NCBI GenBank assembly: GCA_017461395.1
Contig: JAFTYF010000004.1
Span: forward strand, 1 to 35,557
Direction: 5' to 3'
Origin: Ruminococcus sp.
GTDB lineage: Bacteria; Bacillota; Clostridia; Oscillospirales; Ruminococcaceae
Length of the DNA stretch: 35,557 nt
Part shown: one piece after another, positions 1 to 7,816 of the stretch
How positions within the stretch are numbered: position 1 is the stretch's first letter
Layout: the number at the start of each line of letters is the position of its first letter
Made by a program: the position numbers and the translations under genes
Notes under the pieces: model-generated
Told to the model about the DNA's origin: nothing
Database searches by the model: none
What the model saw: only the letters and a program-made list of their open reading frames with translations

Positions 1-432
1 AAAAAGAAAGAAAAAGAAAAAAAATCGCTGGACGAGCTAGTGGATATGCTCCTTGATATATGGGGAAGCGCAAAAAATCCACTTTGTCTGATCTTCAAAG
101 CATTCAAATTCACTGATCTTTACATTGATTTTGTGATAGCTAACGAGGACGCTTACAAATGCGCTCTCAATTACGGAAGGCTCAGCGCCATTACTTATCG
201 GGGAATTGCCCAGATGAGCCGGATTTTCACGGTAAAGCTTAAAACAGTCGATATCCAGCCTGCTTTCGGTGTGAAAAAGGGCAGATACGATGCGGCGTTT
301 AAGCTTCGCTTCCGTGCAGGTACGTTTGTTATAGCAGGATTATGGTTCCTGATAACATTTATATTTCGGGTATTTATTCCCGGTAAAATCAGAAAAATTA
401 AAGCAAAAAAATCTGCCGCAGCGCAGAAATAA
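1..432 (+). CDS. DUF2953 (YtfI-like) protein, 5' partial
   Basis: The frame is open from the first base of the window (lysine-rich KKKEKEKKS start), so the true start is upstream. The visible part is about 143 residues. It contains the C-terminal half of a DUF2953-type protein: a YDAAFKLRFRAGTFVIAGL-like stretch, one hydrophobic segment (about 25 residues ending in FIFRVFIPG) and a basic tail. The next gene, 21 bases downstream, is a GerW-family protein; a DUF2953 gene beside gerW is a familiar pair (ytfI-ytfJ in Bacillus), which supports the call. Its function is not established; it is probably a membrane-associated sporulation-linked protein. Confidence 0.7.
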   Translation, partial: KKKEKEKKSLDELVDMLLDIWGSAKNPLCLIFKAFKFTDLYIDFVIANEDAYKCALNYGRLSAITYRGIAQMSRIFTVKLKTVDIQPAFGVKKGRYDAAFKLRFRAGTFVIAGLWFLITFIFRVFIPGKIRKIKAKKSAAAQK

Positions 433-453
433 TACAGAATTGAGGTTTTTATT

Positions 454-879
454 ATGAATACAGGTAAAACATCGGTAAGCGATCTTTTAGGAATTTCAAT
501 GGAAAAAATCAAGGAAATGGCTGATGTCAACGCAATTATCGGCGATCCCATAAAGCTTGATGACGGTACGACTATCATTCCGATTTCTAAGGTATCATAT
601 GGCTTTGCGTCAGGCGGATCAGATCTTCCTTCAAAGTACGACAAGAATCTTTTCGGCGGCGGCGCAGGTGCCGGAGTTTCAATCAAGCCTGAGGGATTTC
701 TCGTTGTATCTCCCGACGGTACAGCAAAAATGGTATCAATGACTCCTTCAAACGATCCTATCGGCAACGCTATCGAGAAGGCTCCGGCTATCGTTGAAAA
801 GATTCAGGGAATCATCAACAAGAAGAAGGAAGCAAAGAAGGCTGCTGCTGAGGAAGTTGCAGAGCCGGCTGCGGAATAA
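454..879 (+). CDS. gerW: GerW (YtfJ) family sporulation protein
   Basis: A 141-residue protein with the hallmarks of the GerW/YtfJ family: VNAIIGDPIKLDDGTTIIPI near residues 29-48, then VSYGFASGGSD and a glycine-rich FGGGAGAGVSIKPEGFLVV segment. The C-terminus is an Ala/Glu/Lys-rich tail (about residues 120-141), which varies within the family. In Bacillus the protein is a forespore product needed for normal germination; the exact biochemical role is unknown. It sits directly after the DUF2953 gene and before a DD-carboxypeptidase, probably one transcript. Start chosen at the ATG after GAGGTTTTT; there is no better in-frame candidate. Confidence 0.93.
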   Translation: MNTGKTSVSDLLGISMEKIKEMADVNAIIGDPIKLDDGTTIIPISKVSYGFASGGSDLPSKYDKNLFGGGAGAGVSIKPEGFLVVSPDGTAKMVSMTPSNDPIGNAIEKAPAIVEKIQGIINKKKEAKKAAAEEVAEPAAE

Positions 880-937
880 CATTCCGATAATCCGCATATC
901 CTTTACACAAGAGCACGTCTTTTGTGGGGGTATGTAA

Positions 938-2095
938 ATGAAAAAGCTATGTTCAGTGTTTGCGGCGATACTTATTGCACTGGGGATCCTGTCGTTTCAC
1001 AGCGGAGTGGTCTGCTGTGCCGAAGAGCCTGAAATATCGGCGAAAGCGGCAGTTCTGATCTCTGCCGATACCGGCGAGATCATTTATGAGAGGAACAGCA
1101 GCAAAAAGCTTCCTATGGCAAGCACTACAAAAATAATGACGACGCTTCTGTGCCTTGAAAGCGGCGATCTTCATGAAGAATTCGTGGTTGACAGCGAGGC
1201 AATAAAGGTAGAAGGCTCATCTATGGGACTTCGTGAAGGGGATATTGTTACAAAGTATGCCCTTTGCTGTGGAATGCTTCTGCCCTCCGGTAATGACGCC
1301 GCCAACGCTGCGGCAGTTAAAATAGCCGGAAGTATCGAGGCTTTTGCCGGAATGATGAACGATAGAGCACGAAAAATTGGACTTTCAAGGACTTTTTTCG
1401 TTACGCCCTCCGGACTTGAGGGTGAGGGTCATGGCTCGTCCGCATACGACATGGCGATCCTTGCAAGAGAAGCACTGAAAAATGAGATGTTCCGTGAGAT
1501 ATGCTCGCAGACCTCCATTCAGCTTGAATTCGGAAATCCGCCCTACAAAAGGTGGCTTAAGAATACAAACAAGCTGCTTACTATGTGCGACGGCGTTTAT
1601 GGCGTGAAAACTGGATTTACCGACGAAGCCGGAAGATGTCTTGTTTCAGCTTGCAGCCGTGACGGAATGGAACTTATCTGCGTAACGCTCAACGACCGCA
1701 ATGACTGGGAAGATCACAGCAGACTTTATGATTATGGATTCAGCTGTGTCAGAAAAACGGAAATTCAGCTTCCGGACGAATTTGAGCTTGATCTCGCCGG
1801 TGCTGAAAGCGATAAGCTGACTGTTGCCCTGAGAGAGCTTCCCGTAACGGTGACGTCTGCCGGAATTGATCCGGAGAAAATCAGCTTCCGTGTGATAGCT
1901 CCGCCGTTTGTGTATGCTCCGGTAAATTGCGGAGATGAAGCAGCTCAGCTTGAAATAAGCTTCGGCGGACGTGAGATCAGAAGAATTCCTCTTTATGCCA
2001 AGGAGGATGCTGACGTGAAGAAGCAGAAATCTTCACCAAAAAAGAAAAATTGGTTTGAAAAAATAATTTCAAAGGTCGGGAGGATATTCTCCTGA
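938..2095 (+). CDS. D-alanyl-D-alanine carboxypeptidase (DacF/DacB, peptidase S11)
   Basis: A secreted penicillin-binding protein that trims the terminal D-Ala from peptidoglycan stem peptides. It has an N-terminal signal segment (residues 1-28, ending near VVCCAEE). All three penicillin-binding motifs are present: S62-TTK65 (catalytic Ser and Lys), S117-G-N119 and K224-T-G226. A C-terminal beta domain follows the catalytic domain, and the Lys-rich amphipathic end (KKNWFEKIISKVGRIFS) is typical of the membrane anchor of PBP5-like enzymes. Length (385) is normal. The GGGGG ribosome site lies just upstream of ATG 938. Position between gerW and rluB matches sporulation-linked DacF/DacB loci, but which paralogue it is cannot be settled from sequence alone. 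Confidence 0.93.
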   Translation: MKKLCSVFAAILIALGILSFHSGVVCCAEEPEISAKAAVLISADTGEIIYERNSSKKLPMASTTKIMTTLLCLESGDLHEEFVVDSEAIKVEGSSMGLREGDIVTKYALCCGMLLPSGNDAANAAAVKIAGSIEAFAGMMNDRARKIGLSRTFFVTPSGLEGEGHGSSAYDMAILAREALKNEMFREICSQTSIQLEFGNPPYKRWLKNTNKLLTMCDGVYGVKTGFTDEAGRCLVSACSRDGMELICVTLNDRNDWEDHSRLYDYGFSCVRKTEIQLPDEFELDLAGAESDKLTVALRELPVTVTSAGIDPEKISFRVIAPPFVYAPVNCGDEAAQLEISFGGREIRRIPLYAKEDADVKKQKSSPKKKNWFEKIISKVGRIFS

Positions 2096-2112
2096 CGGAA
2101 AAGGTTGATAAA

Positions 2113-2844
2113 GTGGAAAAAATCAGGATTCAGAAAATAATTGCTGACAGCGGCGTGTGCTCACGCAGAAAAGCTGAGCAGCTTATCGCTGAGGGACGTG
2201 TTAAGATAAACGGACGTCCCGTAAAGGTCGGCGATAAATGCGGATATAAGGATCTTGTGACTATCGACGGCGAGAGAATTTATGTCCCCAGAAAAAAGAA
2301 TTTCATATACCTTATGATGAACAAGCCGAGAGGCTATGTTACGACTGTTTCGGATGAACTCGACAGACGCTGTGTAATGGATCTCCTTGAAGGCGTTGAG
2401 GAACGAGTATACCCTGTAGGCAGACTTGACCGCAATTCGGAGGGACTTCTTCTCTTTACAAATGACGGAGAATTTGCCAACAGCATCATGCATCCGAGCC
2501 GTCATATTGCAAAGACATACCGTGTAACAGTCCGTCCTGACATAAATGACGATCAGCTTGTCGCTCTTTCTGAGGGTGTTGAGATCGACGGCAGAAAGAC
2601 GCTTCCGGCAAGCGTTGTTGTTAAAGAAAAACAGCAGGGACGTGTTGTAATACTCATCACTATCAAAGAGGGCAGAAACCGTCAGATAAGAAAAATGTGC
2701 GAGGCTGTGGGACTTGAAGTCGCACGTCTGCGCCGTATCAGCATTGGCCCGCTGAAGCTTGGTATGCTTAAACCGGGAACTTTCCGTGAGCTTACTGGCG
2801 AGGAACTTCGTGCTTTGAGAACGGCTATCGGCAAGGAGAAGTAA
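2113..2844 (+). CDS. rluB: 23S rRNA pseudouridine synthase RluB-type
   Basis: A 243-residue RsuA/RluB-family enzyme converting a uridine of 23S rRNA (helix 89 region in RluB) to pseudouridine. Residues 1-50 form an S4 RNA-binding domain (RIQKIIADSGVCSRRKAEQL). The catalytic domain carries the family motif GRLDRNSEGLLLFTNDGE with the catalytic Asp, and later GRNRQIRKMCEAVGLEVARLRR. The start is GTG at 2113, preceded by AAGG about 8 bases upstream; the previous gene ends only 17 bases before, so the two are probably co-transcribed. Confidence 0.93.
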   Translation: MEKIRIQKIIADSGVCSRRKAEQLIAEGRVKINGRPVKVGDKCGYKDLVTIDGERIYVPRKKNFIYLMMNKPRGYVTTVSDELDRRCVMDLLEGVEERVYPVGRLDRNSEGLLLFTNDGEFANSIMHPSRHIAKTYRVTVRPDINDDQLVALSEGVEIDGRKTLPASVVVKEKQQGRVVILITIKEGRNRQIRKMCEAVGLEVARLRRISIGPLKLGMLKPGTFRELTGEELRALRTAIGKEK

Positions 2845-2845
2845 A

Positions 2846-3226
2846 ATGCTCGAAATACAGGAAAAATTCGGTACTGAGGGCTACGAGGAGCTTGTAAGGC
2901 GTTCAGCCGGATATGAGCTTCATATCACCGAGGCACTCGACGGCGGACAGGTTGTGGGATTTATCGCATATGCCTATAAACCGGACAAAACAGTGATCTT
3001 CGACTACGACGACGGCGGAGAACTTCTTCTCTGCGACGGTCTTGTGCGCTCAGTTATCTTTAAAAGCTGCCTTAAGGGGATAGAAACGGCTGTGTTCGAT
3101 CTTCCTGATGAGAAAAAATATGAAAGTCTCCGTAGACTGCGCTTCCTTGAACAGGACAGCAGAACGGCAGAGAATATCGACAGCTTCATGAACGGCTGTC
3201 AGAACTGCAAACACAACGAAAACTAA
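2846..3226 (+). CDS. small GNAT-like hypothetical protein
   Basis: A 126-residue protein starting one base after the rluB stop, with a good AAGGAG site inside the rluB 3' end, so translation is very likely coupled. The segment GGQVVGFIAYAYKPDKTVIF, followed by LLLCDGLVRSVIFKSCLKGI and a closing RLRFLEQD, resembles the strand-helix-strand core of small GNAT-type acetyltransferases found beside rluB in Clostridia. The acetyl-CoA loop is not convincing, so activity is unproven. The C-terminus has a Cys pair (CQNCKHNEN) that might bind metal; this is only an observation. Confidence 0.6.
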   Translation: MLEIQEKFGTEGYEELVRRSAGYELHITEALDGGQVVGFIAYAYKPDKTVIFDYDDGGELLLCDGLVRSVIFKSCLKGIETAVFDLPDEKKYESLRRLRFLEQDSRTAENIDSFMNGCQNCKHNEN

Positions 3227-3263
3227 TTGAGAGGAAGCTTTTCCATGAGTTACAGGGAAAAAC

Positions 3264-3280
3264 GCTCCTCCTGAAAGGAG
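3264..3280 (+). promoter_or_regulatory. ribosome site of metA inside a small inverted repeat
   Basis: CTCCT (3264-3268 region) can pair with the AGGAG at 3276-3280 across a short loop, which could partly hide the ribosome site. The AGGAG is only 1 base before ATG 3282 but 7 bases before ATG 3288; this decides the start at 3288. The pairing is short (5 bp), so regulation is a guess. Confidence 0.35.
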
Positions 3281-3287
3281 AATGATT

Positions 3288-4235
3288 ATGCCGATAAGAA
3301 TACCAGCTGAACTTCCGGCATTTAAAACGCTTGGAGAAGAAAACATATTTGTGATGTCAAAGGACAGGGCTGAGCATCAGGATATCCGTCCGCTTAAGGT
3401 TATCATTCTCAATATCATGCCTAAAAAAATCGAAACAGAAAGCCAGCTTCTCAGACTGCTCAGCAATACGCCGCTTCAGGTCGATGTTGAACTCCTACAG
3501 ATGGCTTCGCACGTTTCACGTAATACCTCGCAGGGACACCTTGAAGCTTTCTACAAGACTTTTGACGAGATAAAGGATAATCGCTATGACGGAATGATAA
3601 TTACTGGTGCTCCGGTTGAGCTTCTTGAATATGAAGCTGTTGACTACTGGGACGAGATTACAAAGATCATGGAATGGTCCAAAACTCACGTTTTTTCCAC
3701 TCTGTATATCTGCTGGGGCGCTCAGGCAGGACTTTACTATCACTTCGGAATACCGAAATATCCCCTTGAACAGAAGATGTTCGGTATTTTCCCGCACAGG
3801 GCAGAGGTAAGCAACTGTCAGCTTCTCAGGGGTTTTGATGATGTATTCTATGTTCCACATTCGAGAAACACGGAGATACGCAGAGAAGATATTGAGAGGA
3901 TTCCGCAGCTTGAAATCCTCACATCTTCGGATATTTCCGGCGTTCATATAGTTGCCAACAAGAACGGCAGACAGTATTTCATCACTGGACATTCAGAATA
4001 CGACCGTGATACGCTTGCTAATGAATATCGCCGTGACCTTGACAAGGGTATTGATATTCAGATTCCGTATAATTATTTCCCTAACGATGATCCGGACAAT
4101 GTGCCGCTGTTTTCTTGGAGATGCACGGCGAATCTGATGTTCTCGAACTGGCTGAATTACTGCGTATATCAGCGTACCCCATATAATTTGGAGGAGCTAG
4201 AAGTTCGCAGCTGGAACTGGGAAACGAATTTATAA
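3288..4235 (+). CDS. metA: homoserine O-acetyltransferase (MetA/HTS family)
   Basis: A 315-residue MetA-family enzyme that activates homoserine by O-acylation, the first committed step of methionine synthesis. Begins [12 protein letters not shown], the usual family N-terminus, when the start at 3288 is used. The catalytic Cys lies in [18 protein letters not shown] and the catalytic His/Glu pair in [13 protein letters not shown]. The residue after GAPV is Glu (position 111 with this start); family work shows Glu there favours acetyl-CoA, while the Gly of the E. coli enzyme favours succinyl-CoA, so acetyl transfer is predicted. No SAM riboswitch or other leader is visible in the 61 bases upstream. 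Confidence 0.95.
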   Translation: MPIRIPAELPAFKTLGEENIFVMSKDRAEHQDIRPLKVIILNIMPKKIETESQLLRLLSNTPLQVDVELLQMASHVSRNTSQGHLEAFYKTFDEIKDNRYDGMIITGAPVELLEYEAVDYWDEITKIMEWSKTHVFSTLYICWGAQAGLYYHFGIPKYPLEQKMFGIFPHRAEVSNCQLLRGFDDVFYVPHSRNTEIRREDIERIPQLEILTSSDISGVHIVANKNGRQYFITGHSEYDRDTLANEYRRDLDKGIDIQIPYNYFPNDDPDNVPLFSWRCTANLMFSNWLNYCVYQRTPYNLEELEVRSWNWETNL

Positions 4236-4260
4236 TCATTATATATAAAAAACGGGTGTG

Positions 4261-4306
4261 TTTTTGTGTATATATACAAAAAATACATTCGTTTTTTTTT
4301 TTTTTT
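4261..4306 (+). repeat. AT hairpin and T15 homopolymer after metA
   Basis: TTTTTGT (4261-4267) pairs with ACAAAAA (4276-4282), and a run of 15 T follows at 4292-4306. It could act as a weak terminator for metA. The T-run ends 10 bases before the -35 box of the next gene, so length changes could affect that promoter. Confidence 0.4.
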
Positions 4307-4316
4307 GTGCAAATAG

Positions 4317-4345
4317 TTGACAAATGGTGAGTTGCGTGCTATAAT
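4317..4345 (+). promoter_or_regulatory. consensus sigma-A promoter of the dockerin gene
   Basis: TTGACA (4317-4322), 17-base spacer, TATAAT (4340-4345): a perfect match to the vegetative consensus. It lies 56 bases before the ATG at 4402, which has the ribosome site AGGAAGGAG. Confidence 0.85.
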
Positions 4346-4401
4346 TAAAATGAAAAAGTAGATTTCCAGACACGTCTTGATTTACAGGAAGGAGAATTTT
4401 T

Positions 4402-5409
4402 ATGAAAAAAAGATTAATTACAGCGGCTCTTTCAATGGCAGTTGCAGCGGCTTCCCTTTCATTTTCAGCTTTTTCTTCTGATGCTGTCCCGTTCACAGAG
4501 ACTTCAAGCACATCGTTTTATAAAAATTTAAAAGAAAATTACATGGAAGTGGATTTTTCTATGTTCAGATGCAGTCTGACGGAAGGTACTTTCAGGGATT
4601 ATCACCATGACAGCCTTTATTTCGGACGCACAGACTCCGGAAGATACGCAATGATAGGTCTGATAAATCAGCCGGATATTCTCTTTGTCGGTTGTAATGA
4701 AGGATTTGACTCTGAGGATGCAGAAATGCTTGTACAGGAGTATAACGAGCTTAATGGTTCAGCAGATTTAAAATTTGACACCGGAGAACTTTCCGACGGA
4801 GTACTTGTAAACTTTCAGATAAAGTCAGAATCCGGCGAGATCACATCTGTTGAAGCAAAGGATATCTGCAATTTCCTCAAAGAAAAAGGAATTGCACGAC
4901 AGTGTCGTTATTTAAATGAGATCAATCTTGTTACAGAATCATTTGTCTATACCCCTTATCTGCCATATTATTTTTATCTTGATGAGGAAGATAAACTGGC
5001 ACTGAAAAATTACCTTAAGGATAATAATTATGATTGGCACGTTGAAAATGAAGATGGTACCAATGGAATTTGTGTTGCTCCGGATAAAAATGTAACTCTT
5101 GAAGAACAGATTGAAATGGTGAACAGGATCTATGATGATCTTGGCTTCGGTATCGACTGGATAATGCTGATGAGTACAGGAAAAATTGCGGATAATGTAG
5201 ATGTTCTTGGCTCTGTTGAAGGCGACGCCAACACTGACGGTGAGCTTACTCTGGCTGATTCCATAGCTATTATGCAGTCTGTGGGAAATCCCGATGAATA
5301 CGTTCTTAGCGTACAGCAGAAGTTCAACGCTGATTTTTCCGGAAATGGTGACGGCGTTACAAATATGGACGCTCTTGAAATCCAGAAAAAGCTTCTCAAA
5401 CTTGGATAA
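4402..5409 (+). CDS. secreted protein with C-terminal type I dockerin
   Basis: A 335-residue exported protein: MKKRLITAALSMAVAAASLS signal peptide (cleavage near residues 25-28), an unrecognised acidic domain (about 30-265), then a dockerin at residues 274-335. The first dockerin calcium loop is canonical (DANTDGELTLAD). The second (DFSGNGDGVTNMD) has 13 rather than 12 positions, a form seen in ruminococcal dockerins. Dockerins anchor proteins to cohesins of cellulosome-like complexes. The middle domain has no recognisable glycoside hydrolase or carbohydrate-binding motif, so this is probably a non-catalytic or regulatory component. A monocistronic unit between its own promoter and the terminator at 5425. 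Confidence 0.85.
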   Translation: MKKRLITAALSMAVAAASLSFSAFSSDAVPFTETSSTSFYKNLKENYMEVDFSMFRCSLTEGTFRDYHHDSLYFGRTDSGRYAMIGLINQPDILFVGCNEGFDSEDAEMLVQEYNELNGSADLKFDTGELSDGVLVNFQIKSESGEITSVEAKDICNFLKEKGIARQCRYLNEINLVTESFVYTPYLPYYFYLDEEDKLALKNYLKDNNYDWHVENEDGTNGICVAPDKNVTLEEQIEMVNRIYDDLGFGIDWIMLMSTGKIADNVDVLGSVEGDANTDGELTLADSIAIMQSVGNPDEYVLSVQQKFNADFSGNGDGVTNMDALEIQKKLLKLG

Positions 5410-5424
5410 TATCAGAATAAAACG

Positions 5425-5450
5425 AAACGCCGCATTTTGCGGCGTTTTTT
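5425..5450. terminator. bidirectional rho-independent terminator
   Basis: AAACGCCGCA (5425-5434) pairs with TGCGGCGTTT (5438-5447), followed by a T-run; the upstream A-rich side serves the minus strand. It separates the converging dockerin gene and the lipoprotein gene ending at 5457. Confidence 0.9.
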
Positions 5451-5456
5451 GTAGTT

Positions 5457-7637
5457 TCAAGCTGTTTCACTGAGCATTATAGATATGCGGTTTTGTATCA
5501 TGTCAGCCGCTTGTGAGGCAGTGGATTCTCCGGCAAAATAGAGATCGGTTTCCTCGCTGATTATCGACGAAATCATGCTGCTGCTTACGGATGATGTTAC
5601 AGATTTTATGCCCCGGACGAATTCGAGATAACGCTCCTTGTCTGCCGGAGTCATCGGGGTTATGGCGATTTCCTGACCGGTGCTCCAGTCGGTAAAGGTT
5701 TCGCTTATGTAGATTTTTTCTCCGGATTTTTCAAGGAAATACGGCTTTTCGAGTGCACTTTCTGCTACAATTTCAAGACCTTTTTCCGTAACAGGGATAC
5801 CGTCGCTCATGGATGAGTAGTGCGAATCGTCAAGAAGACTTGTGATAAATTCCCATGCGCCCTCTTTGTTCTGTGATTTTTCCATAATGGAGAAACGTCT
5901 GTTAAGCAGCATTTTCGAGCCTTCGCCGCTGTTTGTAGGAAATCCGGCAAAGCTGACTTCTTCATTGCCGAAAGTTCCCTGAACCTGTTTGTTTATGTCA
6001 CGGAACGAACTGAAATACATCTGTGACAGAAGCGCTGTATCATTCCGGCATGATCTTTGTTCAAAATCATACTCATCTACAGCCGGAAACTGATCGGCGA
6101 ATTCGAGAATCCCAATAAATTCATCAGAGTCAAAATTACAGGTAAAGTTCATGTGATCGACAAATGAATTTCCGTCGTTTGTGAGGAAAGAAAGTACGGC
6201 TTTTTCATTGTTTCCGGATTCAAAAAGATCCATTCCGTCAGGCATATTGTCGTAAGTGCTTCTGAAATCATCAAGTGACCAGTCAGAAGTTCCGACGTAT
6301 TTTTTCTTTGCTCCTATAGTCTGAATCATAAAAGTCGGCTCAATGGAGTAAAATTTTCCGTCAGTTTCGCAGGCTTCGAGATAGTTGCTGAGGAAAGCGT
6401 CACGGGTAAAGATTGTGTCGCTGTCCATAAATTCATACAGATCAGTGAATGCACCTATGCCCGTAAGGAGAGCTGTTTCGTTAGTATCAAGATAAACCAA
6501 ATCAGGATTTTTCCCCGAAATTATGTCCATATGAAGCTCATCGAAAGCCATTTCATGACCTTGTATGCTGTATTCCATTCCTTCCGAGTAATCTTCAAGC
6601 TTTATGCGGAAACGTGTACTGTTTGCGTTGAATTCAGATATTGCAGACGAAATGCTGTCAGAATCTCGTGTAACGGCAACAGTAATTTCGCTTATATTGC
6701 CGATTTCGGCTATATCACGGACGGAAAGACGTATAAGACCGGAACTGTCTGCGGCGATAAAATCACCGTCAGAAAGCGGACAAATAATTTTTATTCCAGT
6801 GAGACCGGAGGAAACAAGATCTATTTTCCGTTCAATGGAATCGGCGGACTTCATGCCGAAAACAGCCGAATTATTGATGATAAAGGCGGAATAATCTGCG
6901 TTTCCAGTAATAAAAGCACCGCTGATATTTTCAGGAAGCTCAGTTTCAGAGCCGGAAACTTCAAGGGTTTTGGTATCAAGTTCACGGATGATAACACTTC
7001 CCTTGCCGGAGAAAGTTCCGGCAATTCTGCCGTCAGAGAAGCCGATCACAGATGAAATGCCATTTTCGGAGCTTTGCAGAATATTTCCGGAATCGTCAAC
7101 AGTCATGCAGACTTCTCCCGTACCTATAAAAATTCCGTTTTCATTGCAGACAAGGCTGTTTATTACCGTACCGCCGGTATCTATTTCGCTGTCGGAGATG
7201 ATGCTGCCGTCAGTTCCGCGGATACTCAGCCGGCAAATACTGCCGGATTCATTGAAACTGCACGTTGCAGCGTATATTTTACCGCCGCAGATATCAATAA
7301 GAACTGCATTGTCAGTAGCGGAAGATTCCATATGAAGATCAACAGGGCGATACATAGAAAAATCGTTGTCCGTGATAAAGCATTTAACAGCTCCGGAGCT
7401 GTCCGTGCCTGTTATAAAGATATTTCCGGATTCTTCATCGAAATGAATATCCATAATTGATGAGATATCATTCGGCATAGGGAGAGCAGATTTTTTGTAG
7501 ATGTCACTGCTGTCAGAAACGGAAATTTTTTTGACGCTGTTTTCATTTTTCTTGTCAGAGCCGCTGTTTTTCGCAGAACTGCATGAAACGGCGGTCAGCA
7601 TGGCAAGAACACAGGCAGTTATTTTTTGTGTTTTCAT
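5457..7637 (-). CDS. lipoprotein with extracellular solute-binding domain
   Basis: A 726-residue exported protein. MKTQKITACVLAMLTAVSC ends in a lipobox-like AVSC with the lipidated Cys at about residue 19. The first ~310 residues are repetitive beta-strand sequence with recurring D/G turns, suggesting a propeller-like domain. The second part, from TVAVTRDSDSISSAISEFN on, resembles family 1 extracellular solute-binding proteins (DIISGKNPDLVYLDTNE, later NKEGAWEFITSLL). No permease or ATPase genes are adjacent, so a transport role is not supported by context; such long versions may act as sensors or binding proteins at the surface. The gene has its own 5' region divergent from spoIIP and a terminator at 5425. 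Confidence 0.75.
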   Translation of the reverse strand: MKTQKITACVLAMLTAVSCSSAKNSGSDKKNENSVKKISVSDSSDIYKKSALPMPNDISSIMDIHFDEESGNIFITGTDSSGAVKCFITDNDFSMYRPVDLHMESSATDNAVLIDICGGKIYAATCSFNESGSICRLSIRGTDGSIISDSEIDTGGTVINSLVCNENGIFIGTGEVCMTVDDSGNILQSSENGISSVIGFSDGRIAGTFSGKGSVIIRELDTKTLEVSGSETELPENISGAFITGNADYSAFIINNSAVFGMKSADSIERKIDLVSSGLTGIKIICPLSDGDFIAADSSGLIRLSVRDIAEIGNISEITVAVTRDSDSISSAISEFNANSTRFRIKLEDYSEGMEYSIQGHEMAFDELHMDIISGKNPDLVYLDTNETALLTGIGAFTDLYEFMDSDTIFTRDAFLSNYLEACETDGKFYSIEPTFMIQTIGAKKKYVGTSDWSLDDFRSTYDNMPDGMDLFESGNNEKAVLSFLTNDGNSFVDHMNFTCNFDSDEFIGILEFADQFPAVDEYDFEQRSCRNDTALLSQMYFSSFRDINKQVQGTFGNEEVSFAGFPTNSGEGSKMLLNRRFSIMEKSQNKEGAWEFITSLLDDSHYSSMSDGIPVTEKGLEIVAESALEKPYFLEKSGEKIYISETFTDWSTGQEIAITPMTPADKERYLEFVRGIKSVTSSVSSSMISSIISEETDLYFAGESTASQAADMIQNRISIMLSETA

Positions 7638-7653
7638 ATTTTATATTCCTCCA

Positions 7654-7804
7654 TTAGTTATATACTAATAAGTGATTTTCGAGGCGTAAAAAGACGAAAT
7701 TTTTCTGAAAATATTTTTTACATCTGTTAGTATAAGATAACATTTAGGTTTGAAGAAATATTATTCCTTTCTCATGAATATAATGAAATGAAAGGTTATA
7801 CTAA
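7654..7804. promoter_or_regulatory. divergent intergenic region with repeated TTAGTATAA-type sites
   Basis: Between the divergent lipoprotein and spoIIP genes are three related AT motifs: TTAGT-N5-ACTAA (7654-7668), TTAGTATAA (7727-7735) and its reverse complement TTATACTAA (7796-7804). The first and third sit close to the start codons of the two genes. A TATAAT (7779-7784) is well placed as a -10 box for spoIIP but has no clear -35 box. The sites could be operators or promoter parts; no regulator is identified. Confidence 0.4.
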
Positions 7805-7816
7805 TGAGGTGAGGAT

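Noticed and set aside
3227-3287. SAM or other riboswitch ahead of metA
   Set aside because: The gap is only 61 bases and lacks room for a SAM-I fold or a terminator; only a 5-bp repeat is visible.
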